In this document: in pieces, positions 7,866 to 15,516 of the stretch
Layout of the letters: the number at the start of each line of letters is the position of its first letter
How positions within the stretch are numbered: position 1 is the stretch's first letter
Source: an uncultured Collinsella sp.
Lineage (GTDB): Bacteria > Actinomycetota > Coriobacteriia > Coriobacteriales > Coriobacteriaceae
NCBI GenBank assembly: GCA_900554135.1
Contig: USFU01000008.1
Coordinates: forward strand, 1-24,091
DNA: 24,091 nt
Direction of reading: 5' to 3'
Program-made: the position numbers and the translations under genes
The notes under the pieces: model-generated
Seen by the model: the letters and a program-made list of their open reading frames with translations, nothing else
Told to the model about the DNA's origin: nothing
Database searches by the model: none

Positions 7866-9425
7866 ATGACTAATAAGATCGGAAAAAAGCGCAAGATCAC
7901 ATTCTGGACGCGCTTGGGCTTTGGTATGGGCGGTATGCTCAACTCCGGCGCCCTGAGCTTTACGCACAGCTACATGGTGCTGTTCCTGTCCACGGAGTGC
8001 GGCCTGTCCGCAGGCGAGGCTGCGCTGATCAGCTCGTTCGCCATCTATCTCAACGCCATTCTGTGCCCGCTCATGGGCTTTGTGGCCGATAACTTCTATG
8101 CCACCAAGATTGGCCGCATCTTTGGTCGTCGCCGTTTCTGGATTTTGCTGGCTATCCCGATGATGGTCGCCGAGCCGCTCATCTTTGTGGCTACGCCGTT
8201 CGGTTTCCCGTACTACTTTGTGCTGTACCTGATCTACAACGTCGCGTATACGTTCTGCACCGCCAACCTGTCGCCGCTTACCATCGAGATGACCGATGAC
8301 TTCAAGGAGCGTACGTACCTCACCGGCTACAAGCACCTCTTTGGTAACGCCGCCGGCTTCCTGATGGCAGCACTCGTCGGCTTTGGCTTTGGCACCTTCG
8401 GTGAGACCAACCCGTTCAGCTACTTCATCATCGCTACGATCAACGCTTCGGTCATGGCAATCTCGCTGCTGTGCGTGTACCTGTCCACGTGGGAGCACAC
8501 CCCCGAGGAGGTCGCTCAGGAGAAGATCGAGAGCGTCGGCGAGGGTATCAAGAAGTTTTTCATCGACGTTATCTCTACCTTCCGCAACAAGTCCTTCCGC
8601 AAGGTCCTGTATGCACAGGTCTCCACGAAGCTCGCTGCTGCCTGCTGGTCTGCGTGCCTGTCCTTCTTCATCGTCTACTGTCTGCAGATTCCTAAGTCCT
8701 ACGAGTCCGTGATGGAGATGCCCGGCAAGGTCGTCGCTATCGTCTGCACCGCCATCTGGGTCGCCCTCATGGCCAAGAAGGGCTTCCACAAGTCTTGGTA
8801 CCTGGCAAACGTCGGTTGCGCCGCGTGCATCATCGCCTACAACTACTTCGCCTTTGGTCAGATCAACGGCACCTCCACGGTCGCCATCGCCATGATCGCC
8901 TACCCCATCATCTTCGCCATCTGGAAGTTCTTCTACGTTGGCTTCCAGTATCTGCCCGATGTTCTGCTCAACTACATCCCCGATGTCGATGAGCTCATCA
9001 CCCTGCGTCGTCGCGAGGGCATCTACAGCTCCGCACAGCAGCTCTGCCAGCAGATCGCCCAGGCTGTTGCCGTCAACGTATGGGCTATCGTCCTTGCTGC
9101 CTCCGGCTTCATTCAGACCGCCGGCAACAGCGACGCCGTGACCCAGCCCGCCACCGTGCCTCTGTACATCTGCGGCTACATGCTCATCGGCTGCGCCGGC
9201 TTCTTCCTGCTCGCGGCCGTCCTTGCCCGCGGCATCAAGATTGACAAGGAGCAGTGCGACATCCTTTGCGACGAGATCCACCGTGTCAAGGAGGGTGGCA
9301 AGATGGCCGACGTCAAGCCCGAGGTCAAGGCGCTTTGCGAGGAGCTCTCCGGCTTTAAGTACGAGGACTGCTTCGCCCACAACAATGTTGGCTTCCAGGA
9401 CGGCAGCGTAATTCCCGCCGAGTAG
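7866..9425 (+). CDS. GPH-family (MelB-like) cation symporter, probable uronide/oligouronide importer
   Basis: 519 residues with about 12 hydrophobic segments. The N-terminus TFWTRLGFGMGGMLNSG, the first periplasmic loop and the region NAILCPLMGFVADNF followed by GRIFGRRRFWILLAIP match the glycoside-pentoside-hexuronide:cation symporter family. The latter resembles the conserved D-x-T-x-T-x-G-x-x-R-P-type cytoplasmic loop, here altered. A soluble C-terminal tail of about 60 residues ends the protein. The ATG at 7866 has GAGGGAG at 7855-7861; an in-frame ATG at 7797 lacks a comparable site. Three operators lie upstream. The context (uxaCBA before, GH28 after) suggests uptake of galacturonate or short oligogalacturonides. 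Because the downstream hydrolases lack signal peptides, import of oligomers is the more useful role, but the substrate cannot be read from the sequence. Confidence 0.88.
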   Translation: MTNKIGKKRKITFWTRLGFGMGGMLNSGALSFTHSYMVLFLSTECGLSAGEAALISSFAIYLNAILCPLMGFVADNFYATKIGRIFGRRRFWILLAIPMMVAEPLIFVATPFGFPYYFVLYLIYNVAYTFCTANLSPLTIEMTDDFKERTYLTGYKHLFGNAAGFLMAALVGFGFGTFGETNPFSYFIIATINASVMAISLLCVYLSTWEHTPEEVAQEKIESVGEGIKKFFIDVISTFRNKSFRKVLYAQVSTKLAAACWSACLSFFIVYCLQIPKSYESVMEMPGKVVAIVCTAIWVALMAKKGFHKSWYLANVGCAACIIAYNYFAFGQINGTSTVAIAMIAYPIIFAIWKFFYVGFQYLPDVLLNYIPDVDELITLRRREGIYSSAQQLCQQIAQAVAVNVWAIVLAASGFIQTAGNSDAVTQPATVPLYICGYMLIGCAGFFLLAAVLARGIKIDKEQCDILCDEIHRVKEGGKMADVKPEVKALCEELSGFKYEDCFAHNNVGFQDGSVIPAE

Positions 9426-9448
9426 GGCAGGCGCATCGTCCAAACCAC

Positions 9449-9493
9449 AGGGCCGTGCCACCGGAGATCCACCGGCGGGTACGGCCCTTTTTT
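9449..9493 (+). terminator. Terminator after the transporter gene
   Basis: AGGGCCGT (9449-9456) pairs with ACGGCCCT (9481-9488), with an inner CCGG/CCGG stem and a run of six T residues. The GH28 gene follows 47 bp later with no LacI-type operator, so it is either reached by read-through or has an unrecognised promoter. Confidence 0.85.
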
Positions 9494-9539
9494 AAAAACG
9501 AGTAGTATGAACTTCTGATTACATTTGAGGGAGAGACCC

Positions 9540-11135
9540 ATGGAGACGAACGTTATCTGGCGCAATGCCCGCGCGGCCGTTATCGAGCTCGACGATGGCG
9601 GCTACTTTACCTGTGCCGATACGTGGGAGATCTTTGTCAACGATGAGCCCGCCGGTACCACGAATACGGTCGAGACCTATGTCGATGGCCTGACCCCCGG
9701 CAAGCGCAACCTGATCCGCTTTGTCTGCGGCGAGCGCGAGTTGAGCGTAGGCGTCACCACGCCGGCGGAGCCCTTTACCATCAACGTTCGCGACTGCGGA
9801 GCCAAGGGCGATGCCGAGCACGATGACACCACCAACATTCAGGCTGCCATCATGGCCTGCCCCAAGGGCGGGCGCGTGCTGATCCCCGCCGGCAACTACC
9901 GCATCAAGTCCCTCTTCCTTAAGAGCAATATCAACATCGAGCTTGCCGAGGGCGCGGTGCTGCTGGCCCGTCACGACCGCGCGGCGCTTGCCTACATTCC
10001 GGGCACGGTCACGGGCGACGAGGGCGCCGGGTATGCCGGCACCGACATGCTGCCCCTGGGCCGCTGGGAAGGCGAGAGCTTTTCGACCTACTGTTCGACC
10101 TTTACGGGCCTGAGCGTGCACGACGTGTGCATCTATGGCCGCGGCGCCATCGACGGCCAGACCGATTTTGCCGAGGACAACTGGTGGAACAAGGACTTTA
10201 AGAACATCTTCCGTCCCGAGGAGGGCCGCGAGGTCGCCCGCCCGCGCATGATCTTCCTGTCCGAGTGCGAAAACGTGAGTCTTGCCGGCTTTACCGTGCG
10301 CAACAGCCCGGCGTGGAATATCCATCCCATTCTGTGCGAGCACGTCGATGCCCTGTGCCTGTCCATCGAGGGTCCCAAGAACTCCCACAACACCGACGGT
10401 TTCGATCCCGAGAGCTGCGGTTTTGTCCGCATCCTTGGCTGTCAGTTCTCGGTGGGGGACGACTGCATCGCCATCAAGAGCGGCAAACTGGGCATTGAAC
10501 CCGAGCTCCGTCCCGCCACGCACGACGTGCTGATCTCGCACTGCTACATGCACGACGGCCACGGCGCCGTGGTGCTGGGATCCGAGGCCGCCGGCGGCAT
10601 CAAGGACCTCACCGTGAGCAAGTGCCTCTTTGAGCGCACCGACCGCGGCCTGCGCGTCAAGACACGCCGCGGACGCGGCAAGGACGCCGTCAACGAGGGC
10701 ATCACCTTCGAGCACATTCGCATGGATAAGGTGCTCACGCCCTTCGTGGTCAACTCGTTCTACTTCTGCGACAAGGACGGCAAGACCGACTACGTGCAGT
10801 CTCGCGAGGCGCTGCCCGTCGACGACCGTACGCCCGGCTTTGGCGCCACGACGTTTTGCGATATCGAGGCCACCAACTGCCATGCGGCCGCGGCCTATAT
10901 CACGGGCCTTCCCGAGAGCAAGGTGACGCGCCTGACGTTCCAGGATGTCCATGTGACCTTTGCCGCCGATGCCGAGCCCTTTGTGCCGGCCATGGCCTGC
11001 GGCGTGGAGCCCATGGTGCGCCAGGGCATCATCGCGCAGAACGTGAAAGTCCTCGACCTGCAGAACGTGCGCATCGAGGGTCAGGATGGCGACGAGCTGC
11101 AGCTGCAAAACGTCGACAAGGTTATCCGCGCGTAG
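9540..11135 (+). CDS. GH28 polygalacturonase-type glycoside hydrolase, apparently cytoplasmic
   Basis: 531 residues. A short N-terminal beta-rich domain (about 1-80, a fibronectin-like region with IFVNDEPAGTTNTVETYVDGL) precedes the right-handed beta-helix that starts at FTINVRDCGAKGDAEHDDTTNIQAAI. GH28 catalytic motifs are intact: HNTDGFDPES with D286, VGDDCIAIKSG with D307/D308, GHGAVVLGSE with H341, and RGLRVKT. It would hydrolyse alpha-1,4-galacturonosyl bonds; exo-action on short oligomers is likely for this architecture but is an inference. No signal peptide is seen: the start is METNVIWRNARAAVIEL. The ATG at 9540 follows GAGGGAGAG; a TTG 15 bp upstream is less likely. It is followed after 131 bp by the methylesterase fusion. 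Confidence 0.93.
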   Translation: METNVIWRNARAAVIELDDGGYFTCADTWEIFVNDEPAGTTNTVETYVDGLTPGKRNLIRFVCGERELSVGVTTPAEPFTINVRDCGAKGDAEHDDTTNIQAAIMACPKGGRVLIPAGNYRIKSLFLKSNINIELAEGAVLLARHDRAALAYIPGTVTGDEGAGYAGTDMLPLGRWEGESFSTYCSTFTGLSVHDVCIYGRGAIDGQTDFAEDNWWNKDFKNIFRPEEGREVARPRMIFLSECENVSLAGFTVRNSPAWNIHPILCEHVDALCLSIEGPKNSHNTDGFDPESCGFVRILGCQFSVGDDCIAIKSGKLGIEPELRPATHDVLISHCYMHDGHGAVVLGSEAAGGIKDLTVSKCLFERTDRGLRVKTRRGRGKDAVNEGITFEHIRMDKVLTPFVVNSFYFCDKDGKTDYVQSREALPVDDRTPGFGATTFCDIEATNCHAAAAYITGLPESKVTRLTFQDVHVTFAADAEPFVPAMACGVEPMVRQGIIAQNVKVLDLQNVRIEGQDGDELQLQNVDKVIRA

Positions 11136-11172
11136 GGTAGTGCTCCTGCACAAGTGAATACGGCATGTTGAG

Positions 11173-11208
11173 GCGTGCGACGGTCGGGTCTGCCCGGCTG
11201 TCGCACGC
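11173..11208. repeat. Hairpin between GH28 and the methylesterase fusion
   Basis: GCGTGCGAC (11173-11181) is the exact inverse of GTCGCACGC (11200-11208), with partial inner pairing. There is no T run, so it is more likely an mRNA processing or stability hairpin than a terminator. Confidence 0.5.
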
Positions 11209-11266
11209 AATCTATAGGTGCCGGTATTGCACGGTGGGTGTTCTGTGACAGAAAGCGTAATGACAG

Positions 11267-13432
11267 ATGAGTGGTAAAGAACAGCTCTTTGAGGTATCGC
11301 TCGAACGCGAAGGCGCGTATCGCAGCATTTCGGCGGCGCTCGAGGCGGCGGAGCGGTGTGTGCCCGATGCGACCGTGCCGGTGCGCGTGCTGGTGGCGCC
11401 GGGTGAGTACCGCGAACGGGTCGAAATTCGTCGTCCGCATGTGACGCTCGAGGGCGAGACGGCCGACAGCGTGCGTATCGTGGGAGGCCTGGGTGCCAAG
11501 ATGCCTTCGGAAGATGGTAGCGGCCAGGATGGAAGACTCGGCACCTTCCGTACGTACACGGTGCTGGTCGATGCCGACGACGTGACGCTTGCGGGTCTAA
11601 CAATCGAAAACAACGCCGGTGATGGGCGCGAGGTCGGCCAGGCGATTGCCCTGTATGCCGATGGTGACCGCCTGGTTGTCGATGCCTGCTGCATTAAGGG
11701 ACACCAGGACACGCTCTTTTTGGGGCCGCTGCCGCCGCGCGAGGCCAAGCCGGGCGGCTTTATAGGCCCCAAGCAGTTCGCCCCGCGCCGCGTGGGGCGG
11801 CAGTATTTTCGACGTTGCCGGATCGAGGGCGATGTCGACTTTATCTTTGGCGGCGCGCGTGCTTACTTTGAGGGGTGTGAGATTCGCTCGCTCAACCGCG
11901 ATATGGATGTCAACGGGTATGTAACGGCAGCCTCCACGCCTCAGGGCGAGCCGTACGGATTTGTGTTTCATGGCTGTTCGTTTACAGCCGATGAGGGCAT
12001 TGCCCCCGGATCGGTCTATCTGGGTCGTCCATGGCGCGAGTGGGCCCAGACCGTTTTGCTCGAATGCTGGCTGGGCCCCCATATTCCACTCGAGGGTTGG
12101 TGGGATTGGAATAAGCCAGCGGCACATGACGGCACCCTGTATGCCGGCGGTGCCCTGTTTGGCCCGGCGGGTGATACTGCCGCTTGGGTGCCGTGGGCGC
12201 ATTGCCTGACCGGTCAGGATTCCGAACGCTATGCGCGTGACCGAGTGCTTGCCGGCACGGATGGTTGGGATCCCGAGGGCGGCGACGGTGATGCGGTAGA
12301 GACGGCCGGGCTATCTGCCAATGGCCGCACCGTGCACATCGAGACGTACTACGAGGACGAACCTGCGCTGCGCGCCCGACTGAAGCGCGAGGGGCGCTCG
12401 GCCGCATTTACGGGCAAGACTCCCACAGACTTTGAGGCATGGCAGGCTGCGACCAGGACTCGTCTGTACGATATTTTGGGTCTTTCGCTTATGGACCGCG
12501 CCCCGATTGAGATTCGTGAGCTCAATCGCGTGCGGGTTGCCGGCAGCATCGTGCGTACTCATGCGGTGCTGCAGGTTGAGCACGATGTGTGGATGCCGTT
12601 TTACCTGTTGGAGCCGTCCCGCCCCAAGCTTGACGAGCGGGGACTCAAGCGCTGCTATATCTGCCCGCATGGTCACCAGGGGGCGGGTGCTGCAAGCATA
12701 GCCGGCGTTGCGGGCGTGCCGGCGGTCGACGATGCCGTGCGTAAGTTCAATTACGACTACGGTCTGCGTTTGGCGCGCATGGGTTACGTGACCGTCTGCC
12801 CCGATGCGCGTGGTTGGGGATACCGTCGTGACTGGAAGGGTCAGGGCGACGACGAGAACAGCTACCTGCGCGGTACGTGTCTGAATCAAGCACGTATGGC
12901 CGAGCCGCTGGGTCTTACGGTCGCGGGTCTCAACGCCTGGGACAACATGCGCTTGATTGATTACTTGGAGACACGCGGTGACATTGCCATGGACGACCTG
13001 GGCTGCTTTGGTTTTTCGGGCGGCGGTTACATGACGTTGTACCTGTCCGCGCTCGACCCGCGCGTGCGCAAGGCGTTTGTCTCGGGCTATCTGTACGGCG
13101 TTGATGATTCGCTACTGCACCTCAACGGCAATTGCAGCTGCAATTACACGCCTGGACTCTGGCGTCTGCTCGACATGGGCGACATTGCATCGCTTGTCGC
13201 GCCACGGCCGCTCTTGGTTCAGAGCTGCGAGAAAGACCATCTCAACGGCGCCCGCGGGCTTGCGAACGTAGACGAGCAGCTCGATATCGTTCGCGACGCC
13301 TACGCGCTGCTGGGCAAGGACGAAAACCTTCTGCACGAGGTCTGCCCGGGTGGACACCACCTGGGCGTGGCGCATCTTGCCGAGGATATCGAATGGCTCG
13401 ATTCGCAAGTTGCGGAATGCGCCCACGCATAG
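11267..13432 (+). CDS. CE8 pectin methylesterase fused to an alpha/beta-hydrolase esterase
   Basis: 721 residues with two catalytic domains. Residues 1-330 form a CE8 beta-helix with AIALYADGDRL, GHQDTLF (D148), GDVDFIFGG (D191) and SVYLGRPWREW (R254), covering the conserved aspartates and arginine of pectin methylesterases. Residues 380-715 form an alpha/beta-hydrolase: CYICPHGHQG, PDARGWGYRRDW, nucleophile motif GFSGGGY (S584), CEKDHLNG near the acid position and CPGGHHLG for the histidine. The second domain resembles acetyl xylan esterase/CE19-like hydrolases. CE19 includes a known pectin methylesterase, so it may remove methyl or acetyl groups; which one is not determinable here. There is no signal peptide, so action is cytoplasmic. 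The start at ATG 11267 has only a weak ribosome site (GAAAG). The frame is continuous, so the fusion is not a sequencing break. Confidence 0.9.
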   Translation: MSGKEQLFEVSLEREGAYRSISAALEAAERCVPDATVPVRVLVAPGEYRERVEIRRPHVTLEGETADSVRIVGGLGAKMPSEDGSGQDGRLGTFRTYTVLVDADDVTLAGLTIENNAGDGREVGQAIALYADGDRLVVDACCIKGHQDTLFLGPLPPREAKPGGFIGPKQFAPRRVGRQYFRRCRIEGDVDFIFGGARAYFEGCEIRSLNRDMDVNGYVTAASTPQGEPYGFVFHGCSFTADEGIAPGSVYLGRPWREWAQTVLLECWLGPHIPLEGWWDWNKPAAHDGTLYAGGALFGPAGDTAAWVPWAHCLTGQDSERYARDRVLAGTDGWDPEGGDGDAVETAGLSANGRTVHIETYYEDEPALRARLKREGRSAAFTGKTPTDFEAWQAATRTRLYDILGLSLMDRAPIEIRELNRVRVAGSIVRTHAVLQVEHDVWMPFYLLEPSRPKLDERGLKRCYICPHGHQGAGAASIAGVAGVPAVDDAVRKFNYDYGLRLARMGYVTVCPDARGWGYRRDWKGQGDDENSYLRGTCLNQARMAEPLGLTVAGLNAWDNMRLIDYLETRGDIAMDDLGCFGFSGGGYMTLYLSALDPRVRKAFVSGYLYGVDDSLLHLNGNCSCNYTPGLWRLLDMGDIASLVAPRPLLVQSCEKDHLNGARGLANVDEQLDIVRDAYALLGKDENLLHEVCPGGHHLGVAHLAEDIEWLDSQVAECAHA

Positions 13433-13500
13433 CCCCTCGGATGTTGCGAATGAACGGTATGTACCTGTAAGACCGCCGATGTGCGGGCGAGGAGAAGAAT

Positions 13501-14169
13501 ATGGAAACGAAAAACTTGAGCGAATCGACCATCTGCTGCTTTGGCGATTCGACCACCTGGGGCGATAACGGATGCGGCGGGGGAGGCAACGATATCTCCT
13601 GGACTTCGCACCTGGGTGCGCTGCTGGGCGGCGCTACGATCGAGAACTTTGGTATTAAGGGTTCGCGTATTGCCGTCAAGGCCGACCGTAGCGATTCGTT
13701 TGTCGAGCGCTTGGACGGCATCGATCACACGGCAGATATCTGCATCGTCTTTGGCGGCGTTAACGACTTTAGCCGTAACGTGCCGCTGGGAGAGCTGGGC
13801 AGCACGGACGTGCACGAGTTCTACGGTGCGCTCGACTACCTGATCCGCACCATCACGGCGCGCTCGCCTCAGGCAAAGCTGGTGTTTATGACGCCGTGCA
13901 AGACGAGCGGCAAACACGAGAAGGATATTCCGGCAAGCAACGAGGCCAACCATCTGGGCCTGACGCAAGACGCCTATGTGCGCGCGATGCTGGAGGTCTG
14001 CGATCGCTACTCGGTGCCGGTGATCGACCTGTATGCGCAAAGCGGCATCAGCCCGTTTTTGCCGGAGCACCGCGAGCTCTACATGCCGGACGGTCTGCAT
14101 TACAGCCCTGCCGGCTATGAGCGCCTGGCGCATCGCATCGCTGCGGGCCTCACCGCCGTTTGCCGTTAA
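13501..14169 (+). CDS. SGNH/GDSL-family esterase, possible pectin acetylesterase
   Basis: 222 residues, a single SGNH hydrolase domain. Block I is FGDSTTWGD with S17, block II has the KGSRI glycine, block III is GGVNDFS with N88, and block V is DGLHYSPAGY with D197 and H200. The Ser-Asp-His triad and oxyanion residues are therefore all present. Family members deacetylate polysaccharides or oligosaccharides, among other esters. Between a pectin methylesterase and a rhamnogalacturonyl hydrolase, removal of acetyl groups from pectin oligomers is likely, but the substrate is inferred from neighbours only. There is no signal peptide. ATG 13501 follows GAGGAG at 13489-13494. The end of the gene overlaps the upstream elements of the GH105 promoter. 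Confidence 0.88.
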   Translation: METKNLSESTICCFGDSTTWGDNGCGGGGNDISWTSHLGALLGGATIENFGIKGSRIAVKADRSDSFVERLDGIDHTADICIVFGGVNDFSRNVPLGELGSTDVHEFYGALDYLIRTITARSPQAKLVFMTPCKTSGKHEKDIPASNEANHLGLTQDAYVRAMLEVCDRYSVPVIDLYAQSGISPFLPEHRELYMPDGLHYSPAGYERLAHRIAAGLTAVCR

Positions 14170-14183
14170 AAGTTTGCCGTTCA
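14156..14183. promoter_or_regulatory. Paired CCGTT elements upstream of the GH105 promoter
   Basis: CCGTTTG (14156-14162, inside the last codons of the SGNH gene) and CCGTTCA (14177-14183) are again exactly 21 bp apart. A further CCGTTAA lies at 14163-14169. Confidence 0.5.
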
Positions 14184-14222
14184 CGGGGATTATAGGGTTA
14201 ACGTTCACCCTATAATCCCCGT
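14183..14222. repeat. 40-bp near-perfect palindrome centred on an operator
   Basis: The arms ACGGGGATTATAGGG (14183-14197) and CCCTATAATCCCCGT (14208-14222) are exact inverse copies over 15 bp. The centre, TTAACGTTCA, is the core of the LacI-type operator. The left arm sits 13 bp after the SGNH stop codon. Confidence 0.85.
14195..14210. promoter_or_regulatory. LacI-type operator O1 of GH105
   Basis: GGGTTAACGTTCACCC, about 13 of 16 consensus positions, located at the tip of the 40-bp palindrome. Confidence 0.75.
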
Positions 14223-14234
14223 TCGCGTTACACT
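14204..14234 (+). promoter_or_regulatory. Predicted GH105 promoter core
   Basis: -35 TTCACC (14204-14209) with a 19-bp spacer to TACACT (14229-14234, four of six). Chosen by analogy with the uxaC and transporter promoters. A perfect TATAAT at 14211-14216 lacks a -35 box at normal distance. Confidence 0.4.
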
Positions 14235-14235
14235 A

Positions 14236-14251
14236 GGGGAAACGTTCACCC
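14236..14251. promoter_or_regulatory. LacI-type operator O2 of GH105
   Basis: GGGGAAACGTTCACCC, with an intact right half. Its centre is 41 bp from O1. Confidence 0.65.
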
Positions 14252-14276
14252 ATCAATAACGTCAGAGGGGACAGCA

Positions 14277-15515
14277 ATGGGTTGCAATCAGATTCTGGAC
14301 CGTTATATCGAGCAGTTGATCGAGACCTCTACGCCTCAGGCGCCGGCCTGGAATATCGAAAAGCTTCGCGCCGGCAAGGAGAACACCTGGAATTACATTG
14401 ACGGCTGCATGATCAAGGCACTCATCGAGCTGTACGAGATCACCGGCGAGCAGCGTTACCTGACCTTCGCCGACGACTATATCGACTTCTTTGTCCAGGA
14501 TGACGGCACCATCAAGCATTACGATCCCCAGGAGTACAACCTCGACAACGTCAACGCGGGCAAAACCCTCTACAAACTCTATGACCTGGTGGGCAAGCCC
14601 AAGTACCGTGCCGCCATGGATACCATCTATCGTCAGCTCGAAACCCAGCCGCGTACCAAAGAGGGTGTGTTTTGGCACAAGGCCGTCTACCCCAACCAGA
14701 TCTGGCTCGACGGCATGTACATGGCGCAGCCGTTCTACATGCAGTACGAGCTGAGCTTCCACAACCGCCGTGCCTGCTCGGATAGCTTCCATATGTTCCA
14801 GGTGGTGCACGACCTGATGCGCAACCCCCTCAACGGCCTGTACTATCACGCCTACGACGCGAGCCGCAAGCAGTTCTGGTGCGATCCCGTCACCGGCCTT
14901 TCGGCCAACTTCTGGCTGCGCGCCGAGGGCTGGTTCGCCATGGCGCTCATCGATACCTGGGAGCTCATGCCGCCCTCGATGTCGGCCGAGAAGGACGAGA
15001 TCCGCAAGATGTTCCACGACCTGATCGACGCCATGCTGCCGTATCAGGACGAGAAGACCGGTATGTGGCACCAGGTCATCAACCTGCCCAATATCGCCCC
15101 CAACTATCTGGAGGAGTCGGGCAGCGCCATCTTTGCCAACGCCATCATGAAGGGCGTGCGCCTGGGCGTGCTGGGCGAGCGCTACTACCAGTACGGCCGC
15201 CGTGCGTTTGACGGCATCTGCGACACGTGCCTGTCCGAGCGCGACGGACAGCTGGCGCTCGACAACATCTGCCTGGTGGCGGGTCTTGGCAACACCGCGC
15301 ACCGCGAGGGCACGTTTGGCTACTACATGAGCGAGCCCGTCGTCAAAAACGACGCGAAGGGCGTGGCGCCGCTGGTGCTCGCCTATATCGAGACTATGCA
15401 TCATGACAAGTTGGCCGGTAAGCGCGATCCGCTCGCCCCTTCGGGCGTGTGCTCCATCGATGACCCGTTTGGCGGCTACACGCCGGGCATCAATGCTCAT
15501 AAGGGGCGTGAATAG
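14277..15515 (+). CDS. GH105 unsaturated rhamnogalacturonyl/uronyl hydrolase
   Basis: 412 residues, single (alpha/alpha)6-barrel domain of the YteR/GH105 type. Key stretches are DGCMIKALIELYEITG, NQIWLDGMYMAQPF, in which D145 aligns with the catalytic aspartate of YteR, WLRAEGWFAMALIDTWE, and LEESGSAIFANAIMKG. The enzyme hydrates the 4,5-unsaturated uronyl residue that polysaccharide lyases leave at the non-reducing end, releasing it as a 4-deoxy-5-ketouronate. No lyase is encoded here, so the substrate would come from outside or from elsewhere in the genome. There is no signal peptide. ATG 14277 follows AGAGGGG at 14264-14270. The promoter carries two operators. The next gene starts right after the stop codon, suggesting translational coupling. 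Confidence 0.93.
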   Translation: MGCNQILDRYIEQLIETSTPQAPAWNIEKLRAGKENTWNYIDGCMIKALIELYEITGEQRYLTFADDYIDFFVQDDGTIKHYDPQEYNLDNVNAGKTLYKLYDLVGKPKYRAAMDTIYRQLETQPRTKEGVFWHKAVYPNQIWLDGMYMAQPFYMQYELSFHNRRACSDSFHMFQVVHDLMRNPLNGLYYHAYDASRKQFWCDPVTGLSANFWLRAEGWFAMALIDTWELMPPSMSAEKDEIRKMFHDLIDAMLPYQDEKTGMWHQVINLPNIAPNYLEESGSAIFANAIMKGVRLGVLGERYYQYGRRAFDGICDTCLSERDGQLALDNICLVAGLGNTAHREGTFGYYMSEPVVKNDAKGVAPLVLAYIETMHHDKLAGKRDPLAPSGVCSIDDPFGGYTPGINAHKGRE

Positions 15516-15516
15516 C

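Noticed and set aside
9494..9539. LacI-type operator before GH28 (TATGAACTTCTGATT)
   Set aside because: Only GAAC is shared with the consensus; the AACGTT centre is absent.
9519..11603. 694-residue open frame antisense to GH28
   Set aside because: Same reason: the GH28 catalytic motifs are on the plus strand, and the antisense translation has no recognisable motif.
14211..14216. Perfect TATAAT as the GH105 -10 box
   Set aside because: It is part of the arm of the 40-bp palindrome and the only TT-C-type -35 candidate (TTCACG 14180) is 25 bp away. The TACACT at 14229 fits the layout of the other promoters better, though transcript mapping could reverse this.
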